Assembly (NCBI GenBank): GCA_031216125.1
Contig: CM062375.1
Coordinates: forward strand, 53,302,295-53,366,294
Length of the DNA stretch: 64,000 nt
Origin: Dalbergia cochinchinensis
Lineage: Eukaryota; Streptophyta; Magnoliopsida; Fabales; Fabaceae
Direction: 5' to 3'
Positions 9,863 through 18,932 of the stretch are shown here, piece after piece. The notes beneath the pieces are model-generated. The model searched no databases, had not been told where the DNA came from, and saw nothing but the letters and a program-made list of their open reading frames with translations. Position numbers and translations under genes: made by a program. Every line of letters starts with the position of its first letter. The first letter of the stretch is position 1.

Positions 9863-12292
9863 ATGGCTGGAGGGAATGGTGACACAGAAAGGGGTATCCC
9901 AATCACAACTAGTTCTGAAGTAGGAAGAAATTTGAGCAATGAAGTTGATGCGGTGAGAGGAAAACTTAATGAACTGTCAAACAACCAAGGAAGATTGGAG
10001 GATATGATGCGGGCCATACAAGAATCACTTAACCTATTGGGAGCTCATTCAGCAAATGTGCAACAAAATACCACGACACTGGGTATGCCTGTGGTACCGG
10101 GGGCAGCTCTAAATGTCACTGTAGGGATGAATGATATGGGTGAAATCCCGAATAACCTCCATGGGCAACCACCGCCCACGATACCATTGGTAATCCCTAT
10201 CGGAGAAGGCTATCGTTCATTAGAAAATGTGCAAACTCATGAGCATGGGCATGTTACCCCTGTCTGGGAGCAACCTCGTGTGGTCATCCAGAAGCAGCCC
10301 TTCTCTTCAGAGAATAGTCGTGCAGAGGCAGAAAAAGGAAAGTTCAAAGAGGAATGGATAGAGAAGATTCAGGAGCAGATTTGGGCTATTCAAGGACCTA
10401 GCCCCTATGGGTATGTGGAAGTTGAACAACTCTGCCCTTCTACTGATGTAGTAATCCCTAGGGACTTCAAGGTTCCTGACTTCTCAAAGTATGACGGGAC
10501 AGGAAATCCTCTTTTTCACTTGATGAGTTATTGTACTAAGATGGCGATATGGTCAAAGGATGAAAAATTTCTCATCAACTTCTTCCATGAAAGCCTGACG
10601 GGACCCGCTTTGGAATGGTACATTCAACTAGACCATTCAAAGATTTCTAGCTGGAGAGAATTGGCAGATCTGTTCATGAGCCAATACAAGTTCAATCTTG
10701 AGGTGGCACCTACACGGGAGCAATTAAGCTCTATGCAGAAGAAGAAGGATGAATCCTTCAAGCAATACGCTCAAAGGTGGAGAGCCTTGGCTGCCCAAGT
10801 TCAACCGCCACTCATCCCAACTGAAATGTGTTCTTACTTCTTGGGAACCTTGGGATCCCCTTACATTGGGACAATGGCAGGAGCAGCATACAAAGACTTC
10901 TCTGAGTTGATAACTGCTGGAGAAAGAATTGAAAGCTTAGCAAAAGCCGGCAAGCTTCCCATGAGCAGTGAAGACACTAGGAAAAGTTTCCCACCCAGAA
11001 AGAAGGAGACAGATGTGAATTATGTGCATGGTCAGCAATCCTTCGTCCCACGATACACACCAACACGGCTACGATCATACCAAACCCCTATCCCTCCTTA
11101 CTCATCTTACCAATTCACACCAACCGCAAATATTGTTCCATACTCCCAACCCCAAGTTAACAACCTCCACATAAGGCCATACCAACCAATCTGCCCAACA
11201 TACACTCCAGCACCTCGACCAAATTTCCAAAACCAAAACCGTAATCGATTCCCCAACTTCCCACCTTTCCCAAAGCTATCTATTTCGAATGCTGATCTGT
11301 TTCAAAAGTTAGTTGATGCTCATCTGATCTCGGCATATCCTGTACACCCGTTGGAATCGCCATACCCAACTTGGTACAACCCGAACCTGACCTGTAAATA
11401 CCACATGGACATAGCAGGGCATTCCATTGAGGATTGCGAAGGTTTCAAAACAGCAGTAAGAAGGTTAATTGCTTGCGGGAGGCTAGACTTTCAAGAAGAT
11501 TCGAAACCAGACATTGTTAACAACCCGATCCCAAAACACGAAGGAGGAAGTCGTGTGAATGCCTTGGAGGTGGAAAAACCTCTGATTATGAAAGTTCTGA
11601 ATCTTCGAACACCAATGGAGGAAGTGTTCAATGGCTTGAAGGAGGCTGGGTATCATATTACAGCATCTGCATCCATGATGAAAGAGAATGAGAAAGATGA
11701 CATAAAGTCGAGCTGCATATACCACTCTGGAGGTTTTGGTCATGATATAGAAAGTAGTTGGGGTTTCAAAGCTCGAGTACAAGAATTACTCGACCTAGGT
11801 GTGATTCAAGCAAAAAAGAGGTCGAATCTTCCAGAAGAGGTGAATGTGATCGATCGCTTCGTACTCCGCGTCCCTCCACTGAATCGAGCTCCGAAACCAG
11901 AGAAAGTGGTGATCACCGTGAAGAAACCAATACCATTCAGTTATGAGAATACACATGCTGTCCCTTGGAACTATGAAACTAATGTGGAGACGAATGGAGA
12001 CATAGGGGAAACTTCGAAAACCCAAACAAGTGAAGTGATAGCGGAGGTAAAAGGAATAACAAGAAGTGGAAGGATTTATGGGCCCGGAGAACTGGAAAAA
12101 GGGAAGTTTGTCGAAGAAGAGAACGTGGGAAAGGGTTTTGGTGTGGAAAGAAGGGGAAGAGAAGAAAATGAAGAAGAGGAGTTCCTGAAGATCATGAAAC
12201 AAAGTGAGTACGACATACTAGAGCAATTGAAAAAGACTCCTGCTAGAATCTCCCTGTTGTCACTGATTTTGTCATCTGAATCTCATCAATAA
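9863..12292 (+). CDS. gag: Ogre gag polyprotein
   Basis: This is the structural capsid/nucleocapsid protein of the element, with 809 codons and an intact frame. An N-terminal region with a short coiled coil precedes a classic retrotransposon gag domain (about residues 190-370). That domain has FKVPDFSKYDGTGNP, then GPALEWY, W.ELADLFMSQYKFN, and SFKQYAQRWRALAAQV. A Pro/Tyr-rich linker follows. Two degenerate zinc-knuckle-like modules come next (CKYHMDIAGHSIEDC near 11390, and CIYHSGGFGHDIESSW near 11710, where the final Cys is Ser), then a charged C-terminus. The TAA at 12290-12292 is followed in the same frame by protease, so gag and protease appear to have been one frame separated by a single stop. 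Confidence 0.9.
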   Translation: MAGGNGDTERGIPITTSSEVGRNLSNEVDAVRGKLNELSNNQGRLEDMMRAIQESLNLLGAHSANVQQNTTTLGMPVVPGAALNVTVGMNDMGEIPNNLHGQPPPTIPLVIPIGEGYRSLENVQTHEHGHVTPVWEQPRVVIQKQPFSSENSRAEAEKGKFKEEWIEKIQEQIWAIQGPSPYGYVEVEQLCPSTDVVIPRDFKVPDFSKYDGTGNPLFHLMSYCTKMAIWSKDEKFLINFFHESLTGPALEWYIQLDHSKISSWRELADLFMSQYKFNLEVAPTREQLSSMQKKKDESFKQYAQRWRALAAQVQPPLIPTEMCSYFLGTLGSPYIGTMAGAAYKDFSELITAGERIESLAKAGKLPMSSEDTRKSFPPRKKETDVNYVHGQQSFVPRYTPTRLRSYQTPIPPYSSYQFTPTANIVPYSQPQVNNLHIRPYQPICPTYTPAPRPNFQNQNRNRFPNFPPFPKLSISNADLFQKLVDAHLISAYPVHPLESPYPTWYNPNLTCKYHMDIAGHSIEDCEGFKTAVRRLIACGRLDFQEDSKPDIVNNPIPKHEGGSRVNALEVEKPLIMKVLNLRTPMEEVFNGLKEAGYHITASASMMKENEKDDIKSSCIYHSGGFGHDIESSWGFKARVQELLDLGVIQAKKRSNLPEEVNVIDRFVLRVPPLNRAPKPEKVVITVKKPIPFSYENTHAVPWNYETNVETNGDIGETSKTQTSEVIAEVKGITRSGRIYGPGELEKGKFVEEENVGKGFGVERRGREENEEEEFLKIMKQSEYDILEQLKKTPARISLLSLILSSESHQ

Positions 12293-13306
12293 GCGAAGCT
12301 AAAGGTTCTGAAAGATGCTTATGTGAAACCGGATGTCTCATTGGAGAATATGGTAAACATGGTGGATCCGATAAAGCGTGTCAATATGATCACTTTCTCA
12401 AACGAAGAGATCGTATCACAGGCTAACCCACGAGCACTGTATATAACCCTTAAATGCAAAGGCTATATAGTGCCCAAAGTCCTCATTGATAGAGGGTCAG
12501 GATTAAATGTCTTGCCAGCATCGACATTGAGCTACTTGTCAATGGGCAAAGACGATGTTTCACCGCAAGTAATGATCGTGAGAGCTTTTGATGGAGCAAA
12601 GAAAAACATCCTGGGGGAAATAGTGCTGCCATTGGAAATCGGCCCGAGCCGATTTGAGGTTTTATTCCAAGTGATGGAGATTGAGTCTGATTACAACATG
12701 CTACTGGGAAGACCATGGATTAACAATGTTGGTGATGTTCCTTCAACCTTGCATCAAAAGGTCAAATACATTGAAAATGATTCAGTCATTACAATCCATG
12801 GAGAGAAGGAAATCATTGTATCTAAACCTGTCTCACTTCCATATGTTGAAAATGTGGAGTTAGTGGAAGACAGCTTATGGCACAGTCTGGAGGTGGTAGG
12901 GCTGAAGCAAGAACAGAACGAGCTCCCAAGGCAAGATGTCAATCATATAGTGGCTCATATCATGACCAAAAATGGTTATCTGCACGGCAAAGGAATGGGA
13001 CCACGGTTGCAGGGTATCAAGACACCTCTACCTATCTCAGGGAAGCCTAACCGATTTGGTTTAGGATATGAGGCGTCATTGGAGGAGCAGATCAAGACCA
13101 TGGCTCTTGAGCAAAAGAAACCAAAAGAGAAGATGAAGCAGATCCCTCATCTGAAAGAGACCTTTCCTTATCCGGCTGAGGTGATTATGGCTGAAGGAGG
13201 ATGTGTCCCTAGCTGTTGTCCAACCATCAGTATGGTGGATGTTGAGAAGCCTGAAGAACGCAACAATGCTTATGCTGTCAACCGCGATGGGATGCTGATG
13301 AATTAG
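12293..13306 (+). pseudogene. pro: Ogre aspartic protease with G-patch-like tail
   Basis: This continues the gag frame after one TAA. The retropepsin-like core has the active-site strand VLIDRGSGLNVLP. The catalytic Asp is present, followed by Arg-Gly-Ser instead of the usual Ser/Thr-Gly; Tat elements often vary here. The second conserved strand is MLLGRPWI. A Gly-rich segment (GYLHGKGMGPRLQG, then FGLGYEAS) looks like a G-patch-type module. The ORF ends at 13304-13306. A first ATG exists at 12323, but it probably is not a true start: the residues before it (KLKVLKDAYV) look conserved. Without read-through or splicing the protease would not be made. Confidence 0.8.
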
Positions 13307-13689
13307 GAAGCCGAACCAATGCTTGATGTTGTTACTTCAAAGTAATCATTCGGGATTGTATTAATTGTATTTGCTTTTATGGATGCTACTTTGAGACATC
13401 ATTTGAATAAACTTGCATGTTTATCCAGCAATTGTTCTCTTTTCTATCCGCTATTCTTATTCTTTAGCATTATTTCCTCAAACCATTAATTTGCGCCTTT
13501 TTATTCATGTTTACCCGTTATTTGTCTTGGCATTCCAACCCACCGCAATTACTTTCCAGGGATTTAAGTGTAGGAATTTTGCCACATGAAAGGGATTTTG
13601 AAGGCCAATCAATTGACTCTCTTACTGCACTTGAGTGTGATAGCTATGAATCAAGAAGATGAAGAGATCATGAGAAATTTTCAGGGTTA
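13307..13689 (+). other. Intron-like gap between protease and RT
   Basis: AT- and T-rich sequence with stops in all frames separates protease from RT. Ogre elements are known to carry a spliced intron at this place. Pyrimidine tracts and an AG near 13555-13560 (TTTCCAG) make a plausible 3' splice site. The 5' site near 13307 is not clear, so exact borders are left open. Confidence 0.55.
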
Positions 13690-14599
13690 CTAGAACACAT
13701 GGATAAAGGATTTGACTTAGACAATGAGGTGGTCGAAGTAATTAACATGGGCACCGAAGAAGAGAAGAAAGAGCTGAAAATAGTGGAGAATCTTGAGCGA
13801 ATGTAAATGATCGCCTTGTTTGAAGAATACCTGGATATTGTCGCATGGTCTTATCATGATATGCCAGGACTGGATCCAGAGATTGCTTCACACAAGATTC
13901 CTTTGTATCCGTAAGTCGAGAAAAAAGCAAAAGTTGAGAAGAATGCGGCCTGACATGTCACTAAAGATAAAAGAAGAAGTGACTAAACAGCTAGAGGCCG
14001 GGTTTCTAGAGGTGTCGAGACACACGGATTGGGTGGCCAACATCGTGCCTGTGCCTAAAAAGGATGGGAAGGTTAGGATGTGTGTTGATTATCGGGATCT
14101 AAATAAAGCTAGCCCGAAAGGCGATTTTCCACTCCCTCACATCGATGTCCTTGTTGATAATACGGCCAGGAATCACCGATTTTCATTCATGGATGGATAC
14201 TCCGGGTACAATCAGATTCTCATGGATGTTCATGACAAAGGAAAAACTACGTTCATAACTCCGTGGGGAACATTTTGCTACACAGTCATGCCGTTCGGGT
14301 TGAAGAATGCCGGTGCCACTTACCAACGTGCAATGGTTGCGCTATTCCATGACATGATGCACAAAGAAATTGAAGTGTATGTAGATGACATGGTCGCTAA
14401 GTCCAAAGAGGGAGAAAGTCATGTAGTAGTCTTGCGAAAGCTGTTTGAAAGACTCAGAAAATACAAGTTGCGACTGAACCCGAATAAATGTATCTTTGGA
14501 GCTTCCACAGGGAAATTACTGGGATTCATTGTCAGCAGAGAAGGGATAAAGGTGGATCCGGACAAGGTGAAAGCAATACAAGAAATGCCAGCTCCCTGA
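13690..14599 (+). pseudogene. pol: Ogre pol, RT part, with stops and a frameshift
   Basis: Reverse transcriptase of the Ty3-gypsy type. Upstream linker coding (VVEVINMGTEEEKKEL, then DIVAWSYHDMPGLDPEI) lies in frame 1 with stops near 13804 and 13912. It shifts to frame 2 around 13920-13943. RT motifs follow in frame 2: WVANIVPVPKKDGKVRMCVD, then YRDLNKASPK, FSFMDGYSGYNQI, FCYTVMPFGLKNAGATYQRA, and the catalytic YVDDM at about 14378-14392. A TGA at 14597-14599 then interrupts the thumb region, and coding continues in the same frame. The catalytic residues are intact; the frame breaks make this copy defective. Confidence 0.9.
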
Positions 14600-16996
14600 A
14601 CTAAAAAGGAAGTAAGAAGTTTTCTTGGGAGGCTCAACTACATTGCTAGATTCATTGCCAATTTGACCAGTACTTGTGAGCCTATATTCAAGTTGCTGCG
14701 AAAACATCAACCTGGAGAATGGAATGAAGAATGTCAAGAAGCCTTCGACAAAATAAAGGCTTATCTAATGAAACCTCCAGTTTTGATTCCTCCTACGCCA
14801 GGCCGTCCTTTAATACTGTATCTTACAGTGTTACCTACTTCACTCGGAGCAATGTTGGGGCAATATGATGAATCCGGAAAGAAAGAACAGGCCATTTATT
14901 ATCTAAGCAAGAAGTTTAATGAATGCGAATCTCGCTATCTGGCCATTGAAAAGACCTGTTGTGCGTTAGTATGGGCTTCCAAGAGGTTGAGGCAGTACAT
15001 GTTGTACTACACTACTTGGCTGATTTCTCGAATGGATCCGTTAAAATACATATTTGATAGTCCTCATGTGTCATTGAGAATGTCAAAATGGCAAGTAATG
15101 CTGTCTGAATTTGATATCAAATATGTCACTCAAAAGTCTATCAAAGGAAGTGCAATTGCTGATCATCTAGCTGAAAACCCTATGGAGGGTGTACAGCCCA
15201 CTATGCTTGAATTCCCCGATGACGAGGTGTTGGCACTAGAAAGAAAAGATGAGAAAGAGGAGAATGTGTGGAAGATGTACTTTGATGGGGCTGCCAATAT
15301 GAATGGATGTGGAATCGGGGCTGTAGTAGTCTCACCAGCCGGGAAACAGTACCCAGTTTCCATCAAATTAGACTTTGCATGTACCAATAACATGGCAGAA
15401 TATGAAGCATGTGCAAATGGTTTGCGAGTTGCGATTGACTTGGGAATAAAAGAACTAAAAGTTATTGGAGACTCTGCACTCATAATCTACCAAGTTAATG
15501 GAGAATGGCACACAAAGGATCCAAAATTGGTACCTTATCAGAAGCATTTGTCTCAATTAATTGAGCGCTTTAATGATATATCGTTCTCTCATTTAACTTG
15601 GGACAAGAACCAGTTTGCGGATGCTTTAGCGACTTTGCCCGTGATGACTAACTTGGAGGTCCATGCTAATGTCCAACCCATCCATGTAGAAGTGCAAAGT
15701 GAACTAGTTTATTGCGGCAATGTGGAGATTGAGCCGGGCGGCCAACCATGGTATCATGATATCAAACAGTATATTCAAAGAGGAGAATACCCAGCAGGTG
15801 CAAATGAAGTGGATAAGAAGACAATTCGAAGACTGGCCATGGCTTTCTTCCTGAATGGTGAAGTTCTCTACAAGAGGAACTATGACACGACTCTCCTCAG
15901 ATGTGTAGATGCTCATGAAGCTCGAATAATCATGATTGAAATTCATGAGGGGATCTGTGGAACTCATGCCAATGGACATATGATGGCTCGCAAAATCTTA
16001 AGAAGCGGTTATTACTGGTCCACTATGGAGAATGACTGTATCAGTTATGTTCGGAAGTGCCACAAATGCCAAATATATGCAGATCGAGTCAATGCTCCCC
16101 TAGTTCAGTTGCACAGCATGGTGTCTCCTTGGCCTTTCTCGATGTGGGGCATGGATGTTATCGGTCCGATTAACCCCAAAGCATCTAATGGTCATCGTTT
16201 CATCTTGGTGGCGATAGATTATTTCACTAAATGGGTGGAAGCTGTTTCATATGCTAATATCACACAGAAGATGTTTCTCAGATTCATCAAAAAGGACATC
16301 ATCTGCAGATATGGAATTCCAGAAAGGATCATTACAGACAATGCTCCTAACCTTAATGGTGTCGAAGTTCAGAAGTTCTTTGAGACTTTCAAGATCAAGC
16401 ATCACAACTCAGCTCCTTATATACCCCAAATGAATGGTGCGGTTGAAGCTGCAAATAAAAATATCAAGAAAATCATCGCCAAAATGGTTGTGAACTACAA
16501 AGATTGGCATGAAATGCTGCCGTACGCTCTGTACGCGTATCGTACCAACATACGATCAAGTACAGGGGCAACCCCTTTTTCATTGGTATATGGAATGGAA
16601 GCCGTATCTCCTATAGAGGTTGAAATCCCTTCGCTCAGAGTTTTGATGGAAGCTGAGCTGGAAGAATCTGAATGGGTGAAAGCTCGATATGAGCAATTGA
16701 ACATGATCGAAGAGAAGAGGCTTACAGCCATTTGCCATGGCCAGTTGTATCAAAGCAGAATGGCTAAGGCTTTTAATAAGAGAGTCCGCCCTAGAGATTT
16801 TCATCCAGGAGATTTGATTCTGAAGAAAATTCTTCCTAATCAAGAGGACACACGGGGAAAGTGGGCTCCAAGTTATGAGGGTCCTTACATTGTCAAGCAT
16901 GCATTCTCAGGTGGAGTGTTGATTTTGCAAAGCATGGAGGGACAAGAATTGCCTAAACCAATCAACAGTGATGCAGTTGAAAGATTTTATGCCTGA
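14600..16996 (+). pseudogene. pol: Ogre pol, RNase H, second (archaeal-type) RNase H and integrase
   Basis: Open from just after the TGA to 16996. First comes the gypsy RNase H (AIYYLSKKFNECESRYLAIE, then CCALVWASKRLRQYM). Next is a second RNase H of archaeal type at about 15260-15660, with four acidic sites in YFDGAAN, NMAEYEAC, GDSALIIYQV and QFADALA. This double RNase H is characteristic of the Tat lineage. Integrase follows: an HHCC zinc region (HEGICGTHANGH ... CHKCQ, about 15940-16070), then the catalytic core with Asp in WGMDVIGPI, Asp in IITDNAPN and Glu in NGAVEAANK. The C-terminal part ends near PINSDAVERFYA. No visible lesion lies inside this 2.4 kb, but it depends on the broken upstream frame. 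Confidence 0.92.
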
Positions 16997-17010
16997 AGAG
17001 ATGTTCGAAA

Positions 17011-17218
17011 AGCCCGTTGGGTCGAAAACTCGAAAGAGCGACCTAAGCAAAAATTAGGGCAAAGCGGAAAGAAAAAGCCCGTTAGGTCGAAAACTCGAAA
17101 GAGCAGCTTAAGCAAAAGTTAGGGCAAAACAAAAAAAGAGAAAGAAAGAAAAGGAAAAGGATGACTCGCTAGGTTGAAAACTCGAAAGAGCAGCCTAGGC
17201 AAAAGTTAGAGTAGAAAA
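17011..17218 (+). repeat. Three-copy ~75-bp repeat just after pol
   Basis: Copies near 17011, 17076 and 17162 share TCGAAAACTCGAAAGAGC, then a CCTA(A/G)GCAAAA(A/G)TTAG core. They lie immediately downstream of the integrase stop. Confidence 0.75.
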
Positions 17219-17241
17219 GATAAGCATCTTTGCTGGCAATT

Positions 17242-17415
17242 GAAACTGGGGCAATTTTTGATAGTCCAGCAAATCAAGCAGATAAGGGCTGAAACTGGGG
17301 CAATTTTAAAAGGAATTTGAAGACATGTCGGTAGATATCATGGCTATGGTGTTCAACTTGCTTTAAGAAGTCAATTGATTGAGCCACCAAGAACCTAAAC
17401 TGGGGCAAAATTTTG
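17242..17415 (+). repeat. AAACTGGGGCA motifs, three copies
   Basis: AAACTGGGGCAATTTT occurs near 17243 and 17292, and AAACTGGGGCAAAATTTT near 17396. This purine-rich motif is typical of the 3' region of Tat/Ogre elements and may act in plus-strand priming. Confidence 0.65.
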
Positions 17416-17910
17416 TCTCTCCCAAAATTTTATCTTTCGTATTTATGTTGTTCAAAACATTTTGTCACCTAATATACCAAACAATGAAAATGTCCATTCA
17501 GTTGATCCCTCCACCTTCTCTTTGAATGCATGTTTATTCATAATGTCTCAAGTAGGATAAATTTAAGCTTCAATTACGCAGTCTAACAACGTTCTGACAA
17601 TACATCAATGATTAGCATCCCGATCCAGAAACTGCAGCTAAGCTTGACAGAAAAGTAATCAACCTTCTGAAAAGGAAATGGGAGAAAAATAAAAATGAGC
17701 AAGGTCACAGAAGAAAACAAAGTCTTGGTTGTGCCAGAAGGTCCAATGCTAGCATTGTGAGTTTGATCGGTTAAAGTTCTCCTCGAGGCTTGCTCAATTG
17801 AGTTACGATTAGTTTTTCAGTATTGTATAAACTGAAGGTGGATAATTCAAGGTTTTTTTGCATACGATTTAAAAAAAATGAAAAAAGATTGTTTTCTTTT
17901 CCAAATTATA

Positions 17911-18690
17911 TTTCAGTCGGCCTCAGATGCCAATTTACGTTTTCACTCGGCCTCGGCTGCCAGTTTATATTTCAGTTGGCCTCAGCTGCCAATTTATGTT
18001 TTCACTCGGCCTCAGCTGCCAATTTACATTTTCAGTCGGCCTCAGATGCCAATTTACATTTTCAGCTGGCCTCAGATGCCAATTTACATTTTCAGCCGGC
18101 CTCAGATGCCAATTTTACATTTCAGTCGGCCTCAGATGCCAATTTACATTTTCAGTCGGCCTCGGATGCCATTTTTACATTTTAGTCGGCCTCAGATGCC
18201 AATTTACATTTCAAGTCAGCCTCAGTTGCCAATTTACATTTTCAGTCGGCCTCAGATGCCAATTTACATTTTCAGTCGACCTGAGATGCCAATTTACATT
18301 TTCAAGTCGGCCTCAGATGCCAATTTACATTTTCAGTCGGCCTCAGATGCCAATTTACATTTCAAGTCGGCCTCAGCTGTCAATTTACATTTCAGTCGGC
18401 CTCAGTTGCCAATTTACATTTTCAGTCGACCTCAGATGCCAATTTACATTTTCAAGTCGGCCTCAGATGCCAATTTACATTATCAGTCGGCCTCAGATGC
18501 CAATTTACATTTCAAGAGCTGCCAATTTACATTTCAGTCGGCCTCAGATGCCAATTTACATTTCAGTCGGCCCCAGATGCCAATTTACGTTTTCAATCGG
18601 CCTCAGCTGCCAGTTTACATTTTCAAGTAGGCCTCAGATACCAATTTAAATTTTCAGTCGGCCTCAGTTGCCAATTTACATTTCCAGTCA
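17911..18690 (+). repeat. Tandem array of ~26 copies of a 30-bp unit in the Ogre 3' region
   Basis: The unit reads roughly TCGGCCTCAGATGCCAATTT plus ACATTTTCAG. Copies are 29-31 bp, with A/C/T variation before TGCC and with TTCA/TTCAA length variation. One copy near 18514 is truncated. Because the period is close to a multiple of three, two reading frames stay open for over 240 codons; these are not genes. Variable tandem arrays in the 3' untranslated region are known from Tat-type elements and can seed satellites. Confidence 0.95.
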
Positions 18691-18919
18691 ACCCCTTTGT
18701 TGGTTTTTAAGTTTCGATCAGTATCGTCTACTTTAGATTCTTGCTTACTTGTGCATTTGCATTTGACTTTCTCGTATGTGCATATGCTTTTGCTGTTCAG
18801 ATTTCGATTATTTATATTTCATGCATTTGTTGAACAAAATCTATGTTCATGTCTTTATTCATTCCTTATGAAGAAAATATAAAACTTAAGTTTTTCATAT
18901 TCTCTTATAAGAAATGAAT
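18691..18919 (+). other. Ogre 3' spacer between the array and the polypurine tract
   Basis: Pyrimidine- and AT-rich spacer with no coding signal. It ends in the polypurine tract. Confidence 0.5.
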
Positions 18920-18932
18920 AAAGAGGGACAAC
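18920..18932 (+). other. Polypurine tract
   Basis: AAAGAGGGACAAC directly abuts the 3' LTR start (TGTGAACAACC), the expected place for plus-strand priming. It is short and not perfectly purine. Confidence 0.6.

Noticed and set aside
11483..12202. Minus-strand frames opposite gag
   Set aside because: They are shadows of the long gag frame and show no independent features.
17878..18649. Two overlapping open frames of 240-250 codons with repetitive proteins
   Set aside because: They arise from the 30-bp tandem array, whose period keeps frames open. The peptides are repeats of the same words in two frames and there is no gene context.
17911..18690. CRISPR-like array
   Set aside because: Copies are contiguous with no unique spacers, and the sequence is plant nuclear DNA. 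It is a tandem repeat in an LTR element.
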